From: Lentibacter sp.
GTDB lineage: Bacteria > Pseudomonadota > Alphaproteobacteria > Rhodobacterales > Rhodobacteraceae
Assembly: GCA_016744435.1 (NCBI GenBank)
Contig: JADGEJ010000033.1
Coordinates: forward strand, 1 to 39,340
Length of the DNA stretch: 39,340 nt
Direction: 5' to 3'
A model generated the notes under the pieces. That model made no database searches, was not told the DNA's origin, and saw nothing but the letters and a program-made list of their open reading frames with translations. The position numbers were made by a program, and so were the translations under genes. Numbering within the stretch: the stretch's first letter is position 1; the number at the start of each line of letters is the position of its first letter. Below are positions 7,095 to 15,915 of the stretch, piece after piece.

Positions 7095-8351
7095 CTAACC
7101 TTTGGGTTCTGCGAGCAAAGCACGGGCCACATCTTCGCGCACCTCAAGCCGCTCGATCATCGCCTTCGCGACACGGTCAATGTCGGCCCCTTCAGCGCCC
7201 GCAACGAGGGCCACATTGCGCGCATGAAGCCCCATATGGCCGCGCTGGATACCCTCGGTTGCGAGCGCTCTGAGGGCCGAGAAATTCTGGATGAGGCCGA
7301 CTGAGGACACCACCCTTGCAAGCCTGTCAGCGCTTGTTACCCCCATGATTTTCAACGACTTTTGTGCAGTGGGGTGGGCCTTGGTTGCGCCGCCAACAAT
7401 GCCCACGGGCATCGGCATTTCGATCTCGCCCCAAAGGTCTCCCGCTTCTGTGATGCCATAGCGCGTCAGCGGACCATAGTTGCCCGCATGGCCCTTGGTC
7501 GCGGCATAGGCATGCGCCCCAGCCTCAAGCGCGCGTGTGTCGTTGCCCGTCGCCAGTGCGACCGCGCTAATGCCGTTCATGATCCCCTTGTTATGCGTCG
7601 CCGCGCGGTAAGGGTCATGCACTGAAAATTCATAAGCCGAAACAATGCCTTGCACTGTTTCCCCGCCGATCTCCGCTGCTGTCCAGACCGCCCTCGCGCG
7701 CACCAAACGGCGGTCAGCAAGGTTGCTCAAAATCCGCAATCCGACGCGGCCACCCGTCCATTCCGCCAGCTTGGGAGCAAGCGTTTCGGCCATAGTATTC
7801 ACCGCATTCGCCCCCATCGCATCGCGCACATCAACGATCAGATGCACCACCAGAAATGGCCCGGCAATGCGCACCTCAAGGTCGCGAAACCCGCCCCCGA
7901 GCTTTACCAGCATCGGATCACAAGCGTTGCAAATCTCTGATATTTCTCGCTTTTTCTCAGAAACGGCAGTCTGAGCAACTGGCAAGTCAGCAAGCCCGGT
8001 GATCTGAACCTGCGCGATCATGCAGGGATCATCTGCCTCAGTTGTGACGCCGCCCGTCGCCCGGCAGGCCCGCGCGCCGTTGCCAACAGCGGCGATGACA
8101 GAGCTTTCTTCCGTCGCCATCGGCACCAGCACATCAACGCCATCAACGATCAAATTGGTCGCAACCCCAAGCGGAATTGCCATCACCGAGATCACATTCT
8201 CGCTCAGATGATCCGCCAACTCCCCCGAAGCCGCCGCTTCAAAGTCTAGCTCAGCCGCGTCACGCTTGCTTATAAGTCCTTGATTTACAAGCTCTTGCAA
8301 CCGTTGGGCCCGCGATAATTTGTGAAACCCAGATATCCGTGACGACGCCAT
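7095..8351 (-). CDS. mvaA: Hydroxymethylglutaryl-CoA reductase, class II (degradative type)
   Basis: This cytosolic enzyme interconverts mevalonate plus CoA and HMG-CoA. The 418-residue soluble form, with no membrane anchor, and motifs MATEESSVIAA (Glu81), DAMGANAVNT (177-186), ATHNKGIMNG (Lys255), ATGNDTRALEAGAH (Asp271) and GHMGLHARN (His372) match class II enzymes such as that of Pseudomonas mevalonii, with all four catalytic residues present. An ATG four codons upstream is possible, but GGAGAG at ideal spacing favours the start used here. No mevalonate kinase or HMG-CoA synthase is nearby, and ispH later in the window indicates the MEP route, so mevalonate catabolism to HMG-CoA is the likely direction. 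prpE lies upstream on the same strand behind its own terminator. Confidence 0.94.
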   Translation of the reverse strand: MASSRISGFHKLSRAQRLQELVNQGLISKRDAAELDFEAAASGELADHLSENVISVMAIPLGVATNLIVDGVDVLVPMATEESSVIAAVGNGARACRATGGVTTEADDPCMIAQVQITGLADLPVAQTAVSEKKREISEICNACDPMLVKLGGGFRDLEVRIAGPFLVVHLIVDVRDAMGANAVNTMAETLAPKLAEWTGGRVGLRILSNLADRRLVRARAVWTAAEIGGETVQGIVSAYEFSVHDPYRAATHNKGIMNGISAVALATGNDTRALEAGAHAYAATKGHAGNYGPLTRYGITEAGDLWGEIEMPMPVGIVGGATKAHPTAQKSLKIMGVTSADRLARVVSSVGLIQNFSALRALATEGIQRGHMGLHARNVALVAGAEGADIDRVAKAMIERLEVREDVARALLAEPKG

Positions 8352-8401
8352 AAAGCTCTCCATGCCTAAACAAGAGCGATGTTAGCGCCGCACGCGGAAA
8401 T

Positions 8402-8425
8402 GAAAAGGCCCGCACGAGGCGGTCC
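8402..8425 (-). terminator. Probable intrinsic terminator of prpE
   Basis: On the minus strand GGACCGC, loop CTCGT and GCGGGCC form a stem with one A-G mismatch, followed by TTTT. It lies five bases past the prpE stop codon, so mvaA is probably transcribed separately. Confidence 0.6.
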
Positions 8426-8430
8426 ATTCA

Positions 8431-10320
8431 TTATTTCGCGTAACCAAGAGTTTGGAGCGCTTCGGTGATCTCGTCCAAGATCACCGGATCATCGATCGTC
8501 GCGGGCATTTTCCATTCGGTGCCATCGGCGATCGACACCATCGTGCCCCTAAGTATCTTGCCCGAACGTGTCTTTGGCAACCTATCAACTACAACCGAGA
8601 GCTTAAATGCCGCAACCGGCCCGATCTTTTCGCGCACCAGCTTGACGACTTCTTTCACAATGTCCTCGTGAGCCTTGGTGCACCCCGCATTGAGGCACAG
8701 AAAGCCAACAGGTGATTGGCCTTTCAACTGGTCAGCCACACCGATCACAGCGCACTCAGCAACATCGGGGTGCCCCGCGAGGACCTCTTCCATGCCGCCA
8801 GTGCTAAGACGGTGCCCAGCCACGTTAATTACGTCATCGGTGCGCGCCATGATATAGACATAGCCATCTTCGTCCATCATGCCAGCATCGCCGGTTTCGT
8901 AGTAGCCGGGGAAAGTACTGAGATAGCTCTTCTGAAAGCGGTCTTCCGCATTCCAAAGGTTGGGCAAGGTGCCTGGGGGCAATGGTAGCTTGATCGCGAT
9001 CGCTCCCAATGTACCAGCTTCTACTGGGTGGCCAGCATCATCCAGAATTGTCACTTCAAAGCCCGGCATCGGAACTGTCGGAGAGCCTAGTTTTGTTGGC
9101 AATTCCTCAATTCCCAAAGGATTTGCCGCAATCGCAAACCCTGTCTCTGTTTGCCACCAATGGTCAACCACTGGCACACCCAATTGGTTTTGCGCCCAGA
9201 TGATAGTGTCAGGGTCAGCACGCTCACCAGCAAGGTAAACTTGCTCAAGGCAGCTCAGGTCATATTTTTTGACAAAATCGCCAGCAGGGTCTTCTCGTTT
9301 TACGGCGCGAAACGCAGTTGGCGCCGTGAAGAAACTCTTTACATTGTGCTCGGAGATCACTCGCCAGAAAGTGCCGGCATCAGGCGTGCCGACAGGCTTG
9401 CCTTCAAACACAATCGTCGTGTTCCCGTGGATAAGCGGTGCATAGCAAATATAGCTGTGTCCAACGACCCAGCCAACATCAGAGGCTGCCCAGAACACGT
9501 CACCTGGATCAACGTTATAGATGTTCTTCATCGTCCAGTTCAGCGCCACAAGTTGGCCCGCCGTGTGGCGAATGACGCCCTTGGGCGCGCCTGTCGTGCC
9601 CGATGTATAGAGAATATAGGCTGGGTGATTGCCCTCAACGGGCACACATTCGGCAGGTTCAACGCCATATTGGAAGCCGTGCCAATTGTAGTCACGCCCT
9701 TCGACAAGCTCGGCCACTTCTTGCTCGCGCTGGAGGATAACCGTGAAGTCGGGCTTGTGTTTGGCGAGCTCAATCGCACCATCGAGCAGCGGCTTGTAGT
9801 GCACAACGCGGCCCGGTTCGAGGCCACAGGAGGCCGCAATAATGGCTTTCGGCTTGGCGTCGTCAATCCGTACCGCAAGTTCGTTGGCGGCAAACCCGCC
9901 AAACACCACAGAGTGTACCGCTCCAAGGCGAGCACAGGCGAGCATTGCCTCAAGTGCTTCTGGCACCATCGGCATATAGATGATGACGCGATCGCCCTTC
10001 TCAATGCCCTTGGCGCGCAACGCACCGGCTAGGTTGGCCACACGGTTGCGTAGCTCTACATAAGAAATCTCTCGTTTAGTGTGGGTAATTGGGCTGTCAT
10101 AGATGATCGCCGTTTGCTCGCCGCGGCCAGCTTCAACGTGGCGGTCAACAGCATTATAGCACGTGTTGCACTTGGCATCAGCGAACCATTCATAGAGGTT
10201 ATTACCTTTCTCAAAAAGCGCCTTGCTGGGCTTCTTATCCCAGTCGATCGCTTCAGCCGCCTCCATCCAAAATGCTTCAGGGTCGGCCTGCCACGTCGCG
10301 TAAACTTCTTTATAACCCAT
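8431..10320 (-). CDS. prpE: Propionyl-CoA synthetase (acyl-CoA synthetase, PrpE type)
   Basis: An AMP-forming acyl-CoA ligase of 629 residues that activates propionate, and in marine roseobacters acrylate from DMSP, to the CoA ester. The adenylate-forming signatures are YTSGTTGAPKGV (from 238), YETGDAGMMDEDGY and TRSGKILR with acyladenylation lysine K588. GRVVHYKPLLDGAI near 170 and the length fit PrpE better than acetyl-CoA synthetase Acs, which is usually near 650 residues; substrate choice is still an inference. The upstream region carries a group of GCAAA/TTTGC motifs like those reported for RamB-type regulators of acetate and propionate genes. A terminator follows the gene. Confidence 0.9.
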   Translation of the reverse strand: MGYKEVYATWQADPEAFWMEAAEAIDWDKKPSKALFEKGNNLYEWFADAKCNTCYNAVDRHVEAGRGEQTAIIYDSPITHTKREISYVELRNRVANLAGALRAKGIEKGDRVIIYMPMVPEALEAMLACARLGAVHSVVFGGFAANELAVRIDDAKPKAIIAASCGLEPGRVVHYKPLLDGAIELAKHKPDFTVILQREQEVAELVEGRDYNWHGFQYGVEPAECVPVEGNHPAYILYTSGTTGAPKGVIRHTAGQLVALNWTMKNIYNVDPGDVFWAASDVGWVVGHSYICYAPLIHGNTTIVFEGKPVGTPDAGTFWRVISEHNVKSFFTAPTAFRAVKREDPAGDFVKKYDLSCLEQVYLAGERADPDTIIWAQNQLGVPVVDHWWQTETGFAIAANPLGIEELPTKLGSPTVPMPGFEVTILDDAGHPVEAGTLGAIAIKLPLPPGTLPNLWNAEDRFQKSYLSTFPGYYETGDAGMMDEDGYVYIMARTDDVINVAGHRLSTGGMEEVLAGHPDVAECAVIGVADQLKGQSPVGFLCLNAGCTKAHEDIVKEVVKLVREKIGPVAAFKLSVVVDRLPKTRSGKILRGTMVSIADGTEWKMPATIDDPVILDEITEALQTLGYAK

Positions 10321-10412
10321 TTTCTCTCTCCTCCGCTTTGCACATGGTTACGCTTCACGGGGCGCTCCGAGCAAGCCTCATGGCCGACGTCGCGTCAGAT
10401 TACCGCAAGAAA

Positions 10413-10527
10413 TTTGCATATCTCGAGATAACCGGAATGCAAATTTTCGCAAACCGCGTAAAAATATGCGTGGAAGGCAACTAAATCTCACGGATTGCAA
10501 ATTTGCTAACCCCAAACTGCAAAGCAG
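10413..10527. promoter_or_regulatory. Cluster of TTTGC/GCAAA motifs upstream of prpE
   Basis: Four related sites lie in 115 bp: TTTGCATA (10413-10420), TGCAAATTTTCGCAAA (10438-10453), TTGCAAATTTGC (10495-10506, containing the perfect palindrome GCAAATTTGC) and CTGCAAAGCAG (10517-10527). The gap belongs to prpE because maeB reads in the same direction and ends here. RamB/ScfR-type regulators of short-chain fatty acid metabolism are known to bind TTTGCAAA-like sites, so they are candidate operators. Confidence 0.5.
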
Positions 10528-10536
10528 ATTGCCCCC

Positions 10537-10551
10537 CCCTGCGCAGCAGGG
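10537..10551. other. Short hairpin after maeB
   Basis: CCCTGC-GCA-GCAGGG is a perfect 6-bp stem three bases past the maeB stop codon and next to a run of eight C. There is no T-tract, so it could mark an mRNA 3' end but is not a standard terminator. Confidence 0.35.
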
Positions 10552-10554
10552 AAG

Positions 10555-12834
10555 CTAGCCGTAGTGCTCCACAGGCGTTCCAGCAATTGCAGCCATGTTG
10601 AGCAATCCGCGTGCAGATATGCCCGGCGTGACGACATGTGCTCGATTGCCCATCCCCATCAAGATCGGGCCAACTTCAAGGCCGCCCCCCTTCACTTTGA
10701 GAATATTGCGCGCTGCCGAGGCAGCATCGGCATGCCCGAAGATCAGAATGTTGGCAGCCCCGTTAAGCCGGTTCTTCGGCAAAAGCCGCGCGCGCAACTC
10801 AGGGTCCAGCGCAGCATCAACATTCATTTCGCCTTCATAGGCAAAATCATGTTCTCCCGCGTCGAGAAGCTCGATCGCGGCGCGCAACCGCTTCCCCGAA
10901 CCCTCAGCCTGGTTACCAAATTGCGATTGCGAGCAAAACGCAACTTTTGGCTCAACCCCGAAGCGCACAGCATGGCGTGCAGCCCCGATAGCCGTTTCAG
11001 CGATCTCCTCAGGTGTCGGCAACGTGTGCACATGGGTGTCGGCAATAAACAACGGACCGTCTTCTAGGATCATCAGTGAAAGCGCTCCTTGGGCGTGGTG
11101 CTTCTGGCCGCCCAAAATCTGCGTGACATAGTTGAGATGCCAGCGAAACTCGCCAAAGGTTCCGCAGATCAGACTGTCAGCGTCGCCACGGTGCACCGCA
11201 GTTGCCCCAATCGCGGTGGTGTTGGTCCGCATGATCGCGCGCGCTAAATCCGGCGTCACGCCTTTGCGTGCCATGATCTGGTGATAGCTTTCCCAAAAGT
11301 CGCGGTAGCGCGGGTCATTCTCGGGGTTTACCAACTCAAAGTCTCGGCCCGGTTTGATCGTGATGCCGTGACGCTCGCAGCGCTGTTCGATCACATCAGG
11401 TCGCCCGATCAAAATTGGCCGTTCCGTAGTTTCCTCCAAGATGGCTTGCGCCGCACGCAACACGCGTTCGTCTTCGCCCTCCGCAAATATGATCCGCCGC
11501 GAGGCTTTGGATGCGGCTTCAAACACAGGACGCATCAGCAATGCCGACTTGAAAACCGATTGGTTGAGCTTCTCTTTGTAAGCTTCCAAATCCGCGAGTG
11601 GACGCGTCGCAACGCCCGTCTTCATTGCTGCCTCCGCAACTGCCGAACTGACAACAGCAGACAAGCGCGGGTCAAAAGGCTTGGGGATTAGGTAATTTGC
11701 CCCAAACGTCATTTGCTCCCCCTTATAAGCGGCCGCGGCCTCGGCGCTGGTGGTCGCGCGGGCCAGCGCGGCGATCCCTTCAACGCAAGCGACTTGCATT
11801 TCGTCGTTGATCTCGCTCGCCCCCACGTCAAGCGCGCCACGAAAGATAAAGGGAAAGCACAGCACGTTGTTGACTTGATTAGGGAAATCGCTGCGCCCAG
11901 TCGCTATAACGGCATCGGGCGCCACAGAGCGCACCTCATCGGGCATTATTTCTGGCGTTGGGTTAGCCAGCGCGAAAACAATCGGGCGTTTGCTCATCTT
12001 CGCTACCAAATCGGGGTTCATGACCTTTGGGCCCGAAAGCCCGAGAAACATATCAGCCCCGTCGATAACTTCTGCCAAACTGCGCTTATCGCTCTGTTGA
12101 GCGAAAGCGGCTTTCTGAGGGTTCATGTCTTCTTCGCGGCCCTCATAAACCAGCCCGTGAACATCACAAAGCCAGATATTCTCACGCTTCACACCAAGCT
12201 TGAGCAGCATGTTGAGGCAGGCAATGCCCGCCGCGCCGCCGCCCGTGCTAACGATCTTAATGTCTTCAAACGCCTTGCCGACAACATGCATTGCATTGGT
12301 GGCTGCCGCACCAACTACGATCGCTGTACCGTGCTGGTCATCGTGAAACACCGGGATACCCATCCGCTCACGGCAGATTTTTTCAACAACAAAACAATCA
12401 GGCGCCTTGATGTCTTCCAGGTTGATCGCACCAAAGCTCGGCTCAAGCGCGCATATGATATTGGCCAGCGTTTCAGGGTCTTTCTCGTCAACTTCGATGT
12501 CAAAACAGTCGATGCCAGCGAATTTCTTGAACAGAACTGCCTTGCCTTCCATCACTGGCTTTGAGGCCAACGCGCCTATGTTGCCAAGCCCCAAAACTGC
12601 CGTGCCATTGGTGACAACCGCCACTAAGTTTCCGCGCGCCGTATAACGGCTAGCGTCGGCAGGGTTTGCGGCTATTTCCATGCAAGCTTCCGCAACACCC
12701 GGAGAGTAGGCGCGCGCAAGGTCACGGCCATTGGCCATCGGCTTGGTTGGGCGGATCTCCAGCTTACCGGGCGTTGGAAACTCGTGGTAGGCAAGTGCCG
12801 CCTCACGTGCTGATTGTTTCCGGTCATCATTCAT
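10555..12834 (-). CDS. maeB: NADP-dependent malic enzyme with C-terminal phosphotransacetylase-like domain
   Basis: The enzyme oxidatively decarboxylates malate to pyruvate and yields NADPH, feeding gluconeogenesis or acetyl-CoA supply during growth on C2-C4 acids. The 759 residues show the large MaeB two-domain form. The N-terminal malic enzyme part has RAYSPGVAEAC, GLGNIGALASKPVMEGK, FHDDQHGTAIV and an NAD(P)-binding VSTGGGAAGIACL. The second half resembles phosphate acetyltransferase (GDADSLICGTFGEF, VEVGPILMGM-like end) and is usually regulatory, not catalytic. The start was moved 40 codons inside the longest frame, to an ATG with GAGGGC before it, which removes a non-conserved tail. A 22-bp palindrome lies just upstream in the divergent gap with cdd. 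Confidence 0.95.
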   Translation of the reverse strand: MNDDRKQSAREAALAYHEFPTPGKLEIRPTKPMANGRDLARAYSPGVAEACMEIAANPADASRYTARGNLVAVVTNGTAVLGLGNIGALASKPVMEGKAVLFKKFAGIDCFDIEVDEKDPETLANIICALEPSFGAINLEDIKAPDCFVVEKICRERMGIPVFHDDQHGTAIVVGAAATNAMHVVGKAFEDIKIVSTGGGAAGIACLNMLLKLGVKRENIWLCDVHGLVYEGREEDMNPQKAAFAQQSDKRSLAEVIDGADMFLGLSGPKVMNPDLVAKMSKRPIVFALANPTPEIMPDEVRSVAPDAVIATGRSDFPNQVNNVLCFPFIFRGALDVGASEINDEMQVACVEGIAALARATTSAEAAAAYKGEQMTFGANYLIPKPFDPRLSAVVSSAVAEAAMKTGVATRPLADLEAYKEKLNQSVFKSALLMRPVFEAASKASRRIIFAEGEDERVLRAAQAILEETTERPILIGRPDVIEQRCERHGITIKPGRDFELVNPENDPRYRDFWESYHQIMARKGVTPDLARAIMRTNTTAIGATAVHRGDADSLICGTFGEFRWHLNYVTQILGGQKHHAQGALSLMILEDGPLFIADTHVHTLPTPEEIAETAIGAARHAVRFGVEPKVAFCSQSQFGNQAEGSGKRLRAAIELLDAGEHDFAYEGEMNVDAALDPELRARLLPKNRLNGAANILIFGHADAASAARNILKVKGGGLEVGPILMGMGNRAHVVTPGISARGLLNMAAIAGTPVEHYG

Positions 12835-12866
12835 GCTTTGCCCTCGCCATATGCCGCTCAAATCCC

Positions 12867-12888
12867 AATAGTTTAACGTTAAACTATT
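12867..12888. promoter_or_regulatory. 22-bp perfect palindrome between maeB and cdd
   Basis: The arm AATAGTTTAAC is followed directly by its reverse complement. It lies 33 bp upstream of the maeB start and 97 bp upstream of cdd. Size and symmetry suit a dimeric repressor such as a MarR or TetR protein; no such regulator gene is adjacent. Confidence 0.6.
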
Positions 12889-12984
12889 TATTTCAGAATT
12901 AAAAGCAGCGAAACACCGCGCTACCTCTTGCTTTCCCAAGCCTGTCTCTCGCAAACTGATGACAAAATCGTAAAAGGTGGTTCC

Positions 12985-13377
12985 ATGTCCTTGTCAGATG
13001 CTGCGCGCGCTGCGCGCGAAAACGCCTATGCCCCCTATTCAAACTTCAAGGTTGGCGCTGCTTTGCGCACACCTTCTGGCGCTGTTTTTTCAGGCTGCAA
13101 CGTCGAGAATGTTGCCTACCCTGAGGGAACCTGTGCTGAGGCTGGCGCTCTCGCGGCGATGGTTGCTGCTGGTGAGACCAAATTAAGCGAGGTCTACGTT
13201 ATCGCCGACAGCCTCGAACCCGTTACACCCTGCGGCGGCTGCCGCCAAAAGCTCGCAGAGTTTGGCGCTCCTGACCTCAAGGTAACCATGGCCACAACGG
13301 CTGGCCGAGAAAAGAGCATGACATTGGCCGAACTACTGCCCGGTGCTTTCTCGCAGTCACATATGGATAACACATGA
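12985..13377 (+). CDS. cdd: Cytidine deaminase
   Basis: Deaminates cytidine and deoxycytidine to uridine and deoxyuridine in pyrimidine salvage. At 130 residues it is the small tetrameric type. The zinc site is complete: CAE (Cys50, catalytic Glu52) and PCGGC (Cys83, Cys86). FSGCNVENVAYPEGTC is a family signature. The start follows AAAGGTGG; the upstream part of the longer frame is not conserved-looking. It is the first gene of a four-gene salvage operon: its stop overlaps the deoA start as ATGA, implying translational coupling. Confidence 0.96.
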   Translation: MSLSDAARAARENAYAPYSNFKVGAALRTPSGAVFSGCNVENVAYPEGTCAEAGALAAMVAAGETKLSEVYVIADSLEPVTPCGGCRQKLAEFGAPDLKVTMATTAGREKSMTLAELLPGAFSQSHMDNT

Positions 13378-14678
13378 GCGACACGCGCGCCTTGCTTACC
13401 GCTCTGCGCGAAGGAGAGGCCGTTGCACCAGAGGCTTTCAAGGGCTTTGCTTCCGGCCTTGCAGACAGCTCTGTAAGCGACGCTCAAGCCGGTGCCTTCG
13501 CTATGGTAGCATTGCTCAAGGGCCTAACGCGTGAACAACGTGTTGCGCTGACACTTGCGATGCGTGACAGCGGTGATGTTCTCAACTGGCAGCTCGACAG
13601 GCCAGTGCTCGACAAACACTCCACGGGTGGTATCGGAGATTGTGTTTCATTGCTCCTTGCCCCTGCCTTGGCGGCCTGTGGCGCAGCGGTTCCGATGGTA
13701 TCTGGACGAGGGCTTGGCCATACGGGCGGCACACTCGACAAGCTGGAAGCGATCCCCGGTTTCAAAACCGGCCTTGATGAAGCCGAGTTCAAACGCATCG
13801 TCACCAAAGGACATCTCGCGATCGTGAGTGCCTCTGCCAATATCGCCCCCGCAGACAAGAGGCTCTACGCCATTCGAGATGTGACAGCCACGGTTGAGAG
13901 CCTTGATCTGATAACAGCCTCCATCCTCTCGAAGAAGCTTGCTGCAGGGCTTGGCGGCCTAGTACTTGATGTCAAAACAGGTTCGGGCGCCTTTATGAAA
14001 ACCCGCAAAGACGCCCGAGATTTGGCGCAATCGCTGGTGAACACGGCCAACGCAGCTGGCTGCCGCACCTCAGCACTTGTTACCGACATGAGCCAGCCAC
14101 TGGTGCCATCGTTGGGTAACGCTCTCGAAGTAGCCGAAGTGATGCGCATGCTCAAAGACCCAAAGGACTCGCCTCTCCTAAGCATATCAGCAGCGCTTGG
14201 CGGCGTCGTGCTGAGCGACTCCGGCCTAAGCGACACACCACAAACGGGCGCTGAAGCCATAATAAATGCTGTTCAAAGTGGACAGGCCGCTGAAGCCTTT
14301 GGCCGGATGGTCCATGCCCAGGGTGGGCCAGTGCGGTTTGTGGAAAACTGGCAGCGGCTTTTGCCCGAAGCCAACAACATTCGCGAACTGCGAGCGCCTG
14401 AAGCGGGTTACATCAGCGCCTATGCAGGAGAAGCGCTCGGCCTCGCGGTCGTGCATTTGGGCGGTGGACGCAGCGTAGAAACCGACAAGGTCGACCCCGC
14501 GGTTGGGCTAACGGAATTGCTCCCACTCGGAACTTACGTGAACAAGGGCGATCCGATCGCGCGGATCCACGCTAGCCGCGCTGACCAAACCAAGCAGGCT
14601 GAAGCCGCTGTTTTGCACAGTATCACAATCGGCGAGAGGCCAGAAATTCCTACGCTGATATATGAAAGGGTCAGTTGA
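13374..14678 (+). CDS. deoA: Thymidine phosphorylase
   Basis: Cleaves thymidine or deoxyuridine with phosphate to the free base and 2-deoxyribose-1-phosphate. The 434 residues match the DeoA family. Signatures are LDKHSTGGIGD (79-89, phosphate-binding), SGRGLGHTGGTLDKLEAIPG (from 110) and the glycine-rich C-terminal barrel with VVHLGGGRSVETDKVD. It receives deoxyuridine from Cdd and passes deoxyribose-1-phosphate to DeoB, matching the gene order. It overlaps cdd by four bases and deoB by one. Confidence 0.97.
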   Translation: MSDTRALLTALREGEAVAPEAFKGFASGLADSSVSDAQAGAFAMVALLKGLTREQRVALTLAMRDSGDVLNWQLDRPVLDKHSTGGIGDCVSLLLAPALAACGAAVPMVSGRGLGHTGGTLDKLEAIPGFKTGLDEAEFKRIVTKGHLAIVSASANIAPADKRLYAIRDVTATVESLDLITASILSKKLAAGLGGLVLDVKTGSGAFMKTRKDARDLAQSLVNTANAAGCRTSALVTDMSQPLVPSLGNALEVAEVMRMLKDPKDSPLLSISAALGGVVLSDSGLSDTPQTGAEAIINAVQSGQAAEAFGRMVHAQGGPVRFVENWQRLLPEANNIRELRAPEAGYISAYAGEALGLAVVHLGGGRSVETDKVDPAVGLTELLPLGTYVNKGDPIARIHASRADQTKQAEAAVLHSITIGERPEIPTLIYERVS

Positions 14679-15886
14679 TGGCGCGTGCTTTTTTCATTGT
14701 GCTTGATTCCGTGGGCTGCGGCGGAGCACCAGATGCTGCGAAGTTCTTCAACGGCACGCTGCCGGACACTGGCGCAAACACGCTTGGGCACATTTATCAG
14801 GCCAGCGCTCATGGCCAGGCTGATAGCGGGCGAAGCGGGCCGCTGAAAGTGCCCAACCTCGAAAGCCTTGGCCTAATCAACGCGATCAACCTCTCCTCCG
14901 ACATTGGCCTGCCACCAAGCCGACACCCACTGATAGGCAGTTGGGCCGCCGCCACGGAAGTAAGCCTTGGTAAGGACACCCCTTCCGGCCACTGGGAGCT
15001 GGCAGGTGTGCCCGTCCCATGGGACTGGCACTATTTTCCCAATGAAACGCCCGCATTCCCGAAAGAGACAACCAACCTTGTACAAGAACTCGCAGGTGTT
15101 TCGGGCATTCTAGGAAACTGCCACGCCTCTGGCACGCAAATCATCGAGCAGCTTGGCCAAGAGCATGTAGAGAGCGGCTGGCCGATTTGCTACACTTCAG
15201 TCGACAGTGTATTCCAGATTGCCGCGCATGAAGAGAGCTTCGGGCTTGAGCGCCTACTTGAACTATGTCGCGCCGTCGCCCCCCACCTGCACAAGATGAA
15301 CGTTGGCCGCGTGATAGCCCGTCCCTTTGTTGGCCAAGAAGGGAGCTTTAGACGCACAGCGAACCGTAAAGACTTTGCCATGGCCACCCCCAGCCCGACA
15401 CTCTGCGACTGGGTCAAACAAAGCGGCGGAAGTGTTCACGCGATAGGCAAAATCGGTGACATTTTCTCGCATCAAGGCATCGACAGCTCGGTCAAAGGGC
15501 CCGACAATCTGCTGATGGAAGATTTGCACTTACGTGCAGCAACTGCTCCTGACGGCTCTTTGACATTTGCCAACCTTGTTGAGTTTGACACACACTATGG
15601 CCACCGCCGCGACGTCTCGGGCTATGCGCGCGCGCTCGAGTGGTTTGACACCGAGCTGGGCAAGTTCCTTGCCGTACTTAAGCCCAACGACGTGTTGATA
15701 ATAACTGCCGATCACGGCAATGATCCGACGTGGCCCGGCACCGACCACACGCGCGAACGTGTGCCAGTTCTTGTCGCTGGTGCTGGCGCTCGACAAATCG
15801 GGCATATCGCCTTTAAAGACGTCGCCACCAGCCTTGCGACCTATCTGAACTTGCAAACCAAAGGAGATGGCGTCAGCTTCCTGTGA
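14678..15886 (+). CDS. deoB: Phosphopentomutase
   Basis: Converts (deoxy)ribose-1-phosphate to the 5-phosphate, linking nucleoside breakdown to central metabolism. The 402 residues show the alkaline-phosphatase-superfamily metal sites of Deo[12 protein letters not shown] near the N-terminus, DTPSGHWEL near 105 and [19 protein letters not shown] near the C-terminus. The ATG overlaps the deoA stop as TGATG; an in-frame TTG one codon earlier is unlikely. No deoC (deoxyribose-phosphate aldolase) follows in this window, so the final step is encoded elsewhere or the pathway serves ribose salvage. Confidence 0.96.
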   Translation: MARAFFIVLDSVGCGGAPDAAKFFNGTLPDTGANTLGHIYQASAHGQADSGRSGPLKVPNLESLGLINAINLSSDIGLPPSRHPLIGSWAAATEVSLGKDTPSGHWELAGVPVPWDWHYFPNETPAFPKETTNLVQELAGVSGILGNCHASGTQIIEQLGQEHVESGWPICYTSVDSVFQIAAHEESFGLERLLELCRAVAPHLHKMNVGRVIARPFVGQEGSFRRTANRKDFAMATPSPTLCDWVKQSGGSVHAIGKIGDIFSHQGIDSSVKGPDNLLMEDLHLRAATAPDGSLTFANLVEFDTHYGHRRDVSGYARALEWFDTELGKFLAVLKPNDVLIITADHGNDPTWPGTDHTRERVPVLVAGAGARQIGHIAFKDVATSLATYLNLQTKGDGVSFL

Positions 15887-15915
15887 GCAAGACATGCCAG
15901 CCAACCGGAGATTCT

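Noticed and set aside
9151-10032. 293-codon plus-strand frame
   Set aside because: It lies entirely antisense to prpE, whose protein is clearly conserved; the product is low in family-like motifs and is a codon-bias shadow.
11713-12564. 283-codon plus-strand frame
   Set aside because: Antisense shadow of maeB with no recognisable domain or ribosome site.
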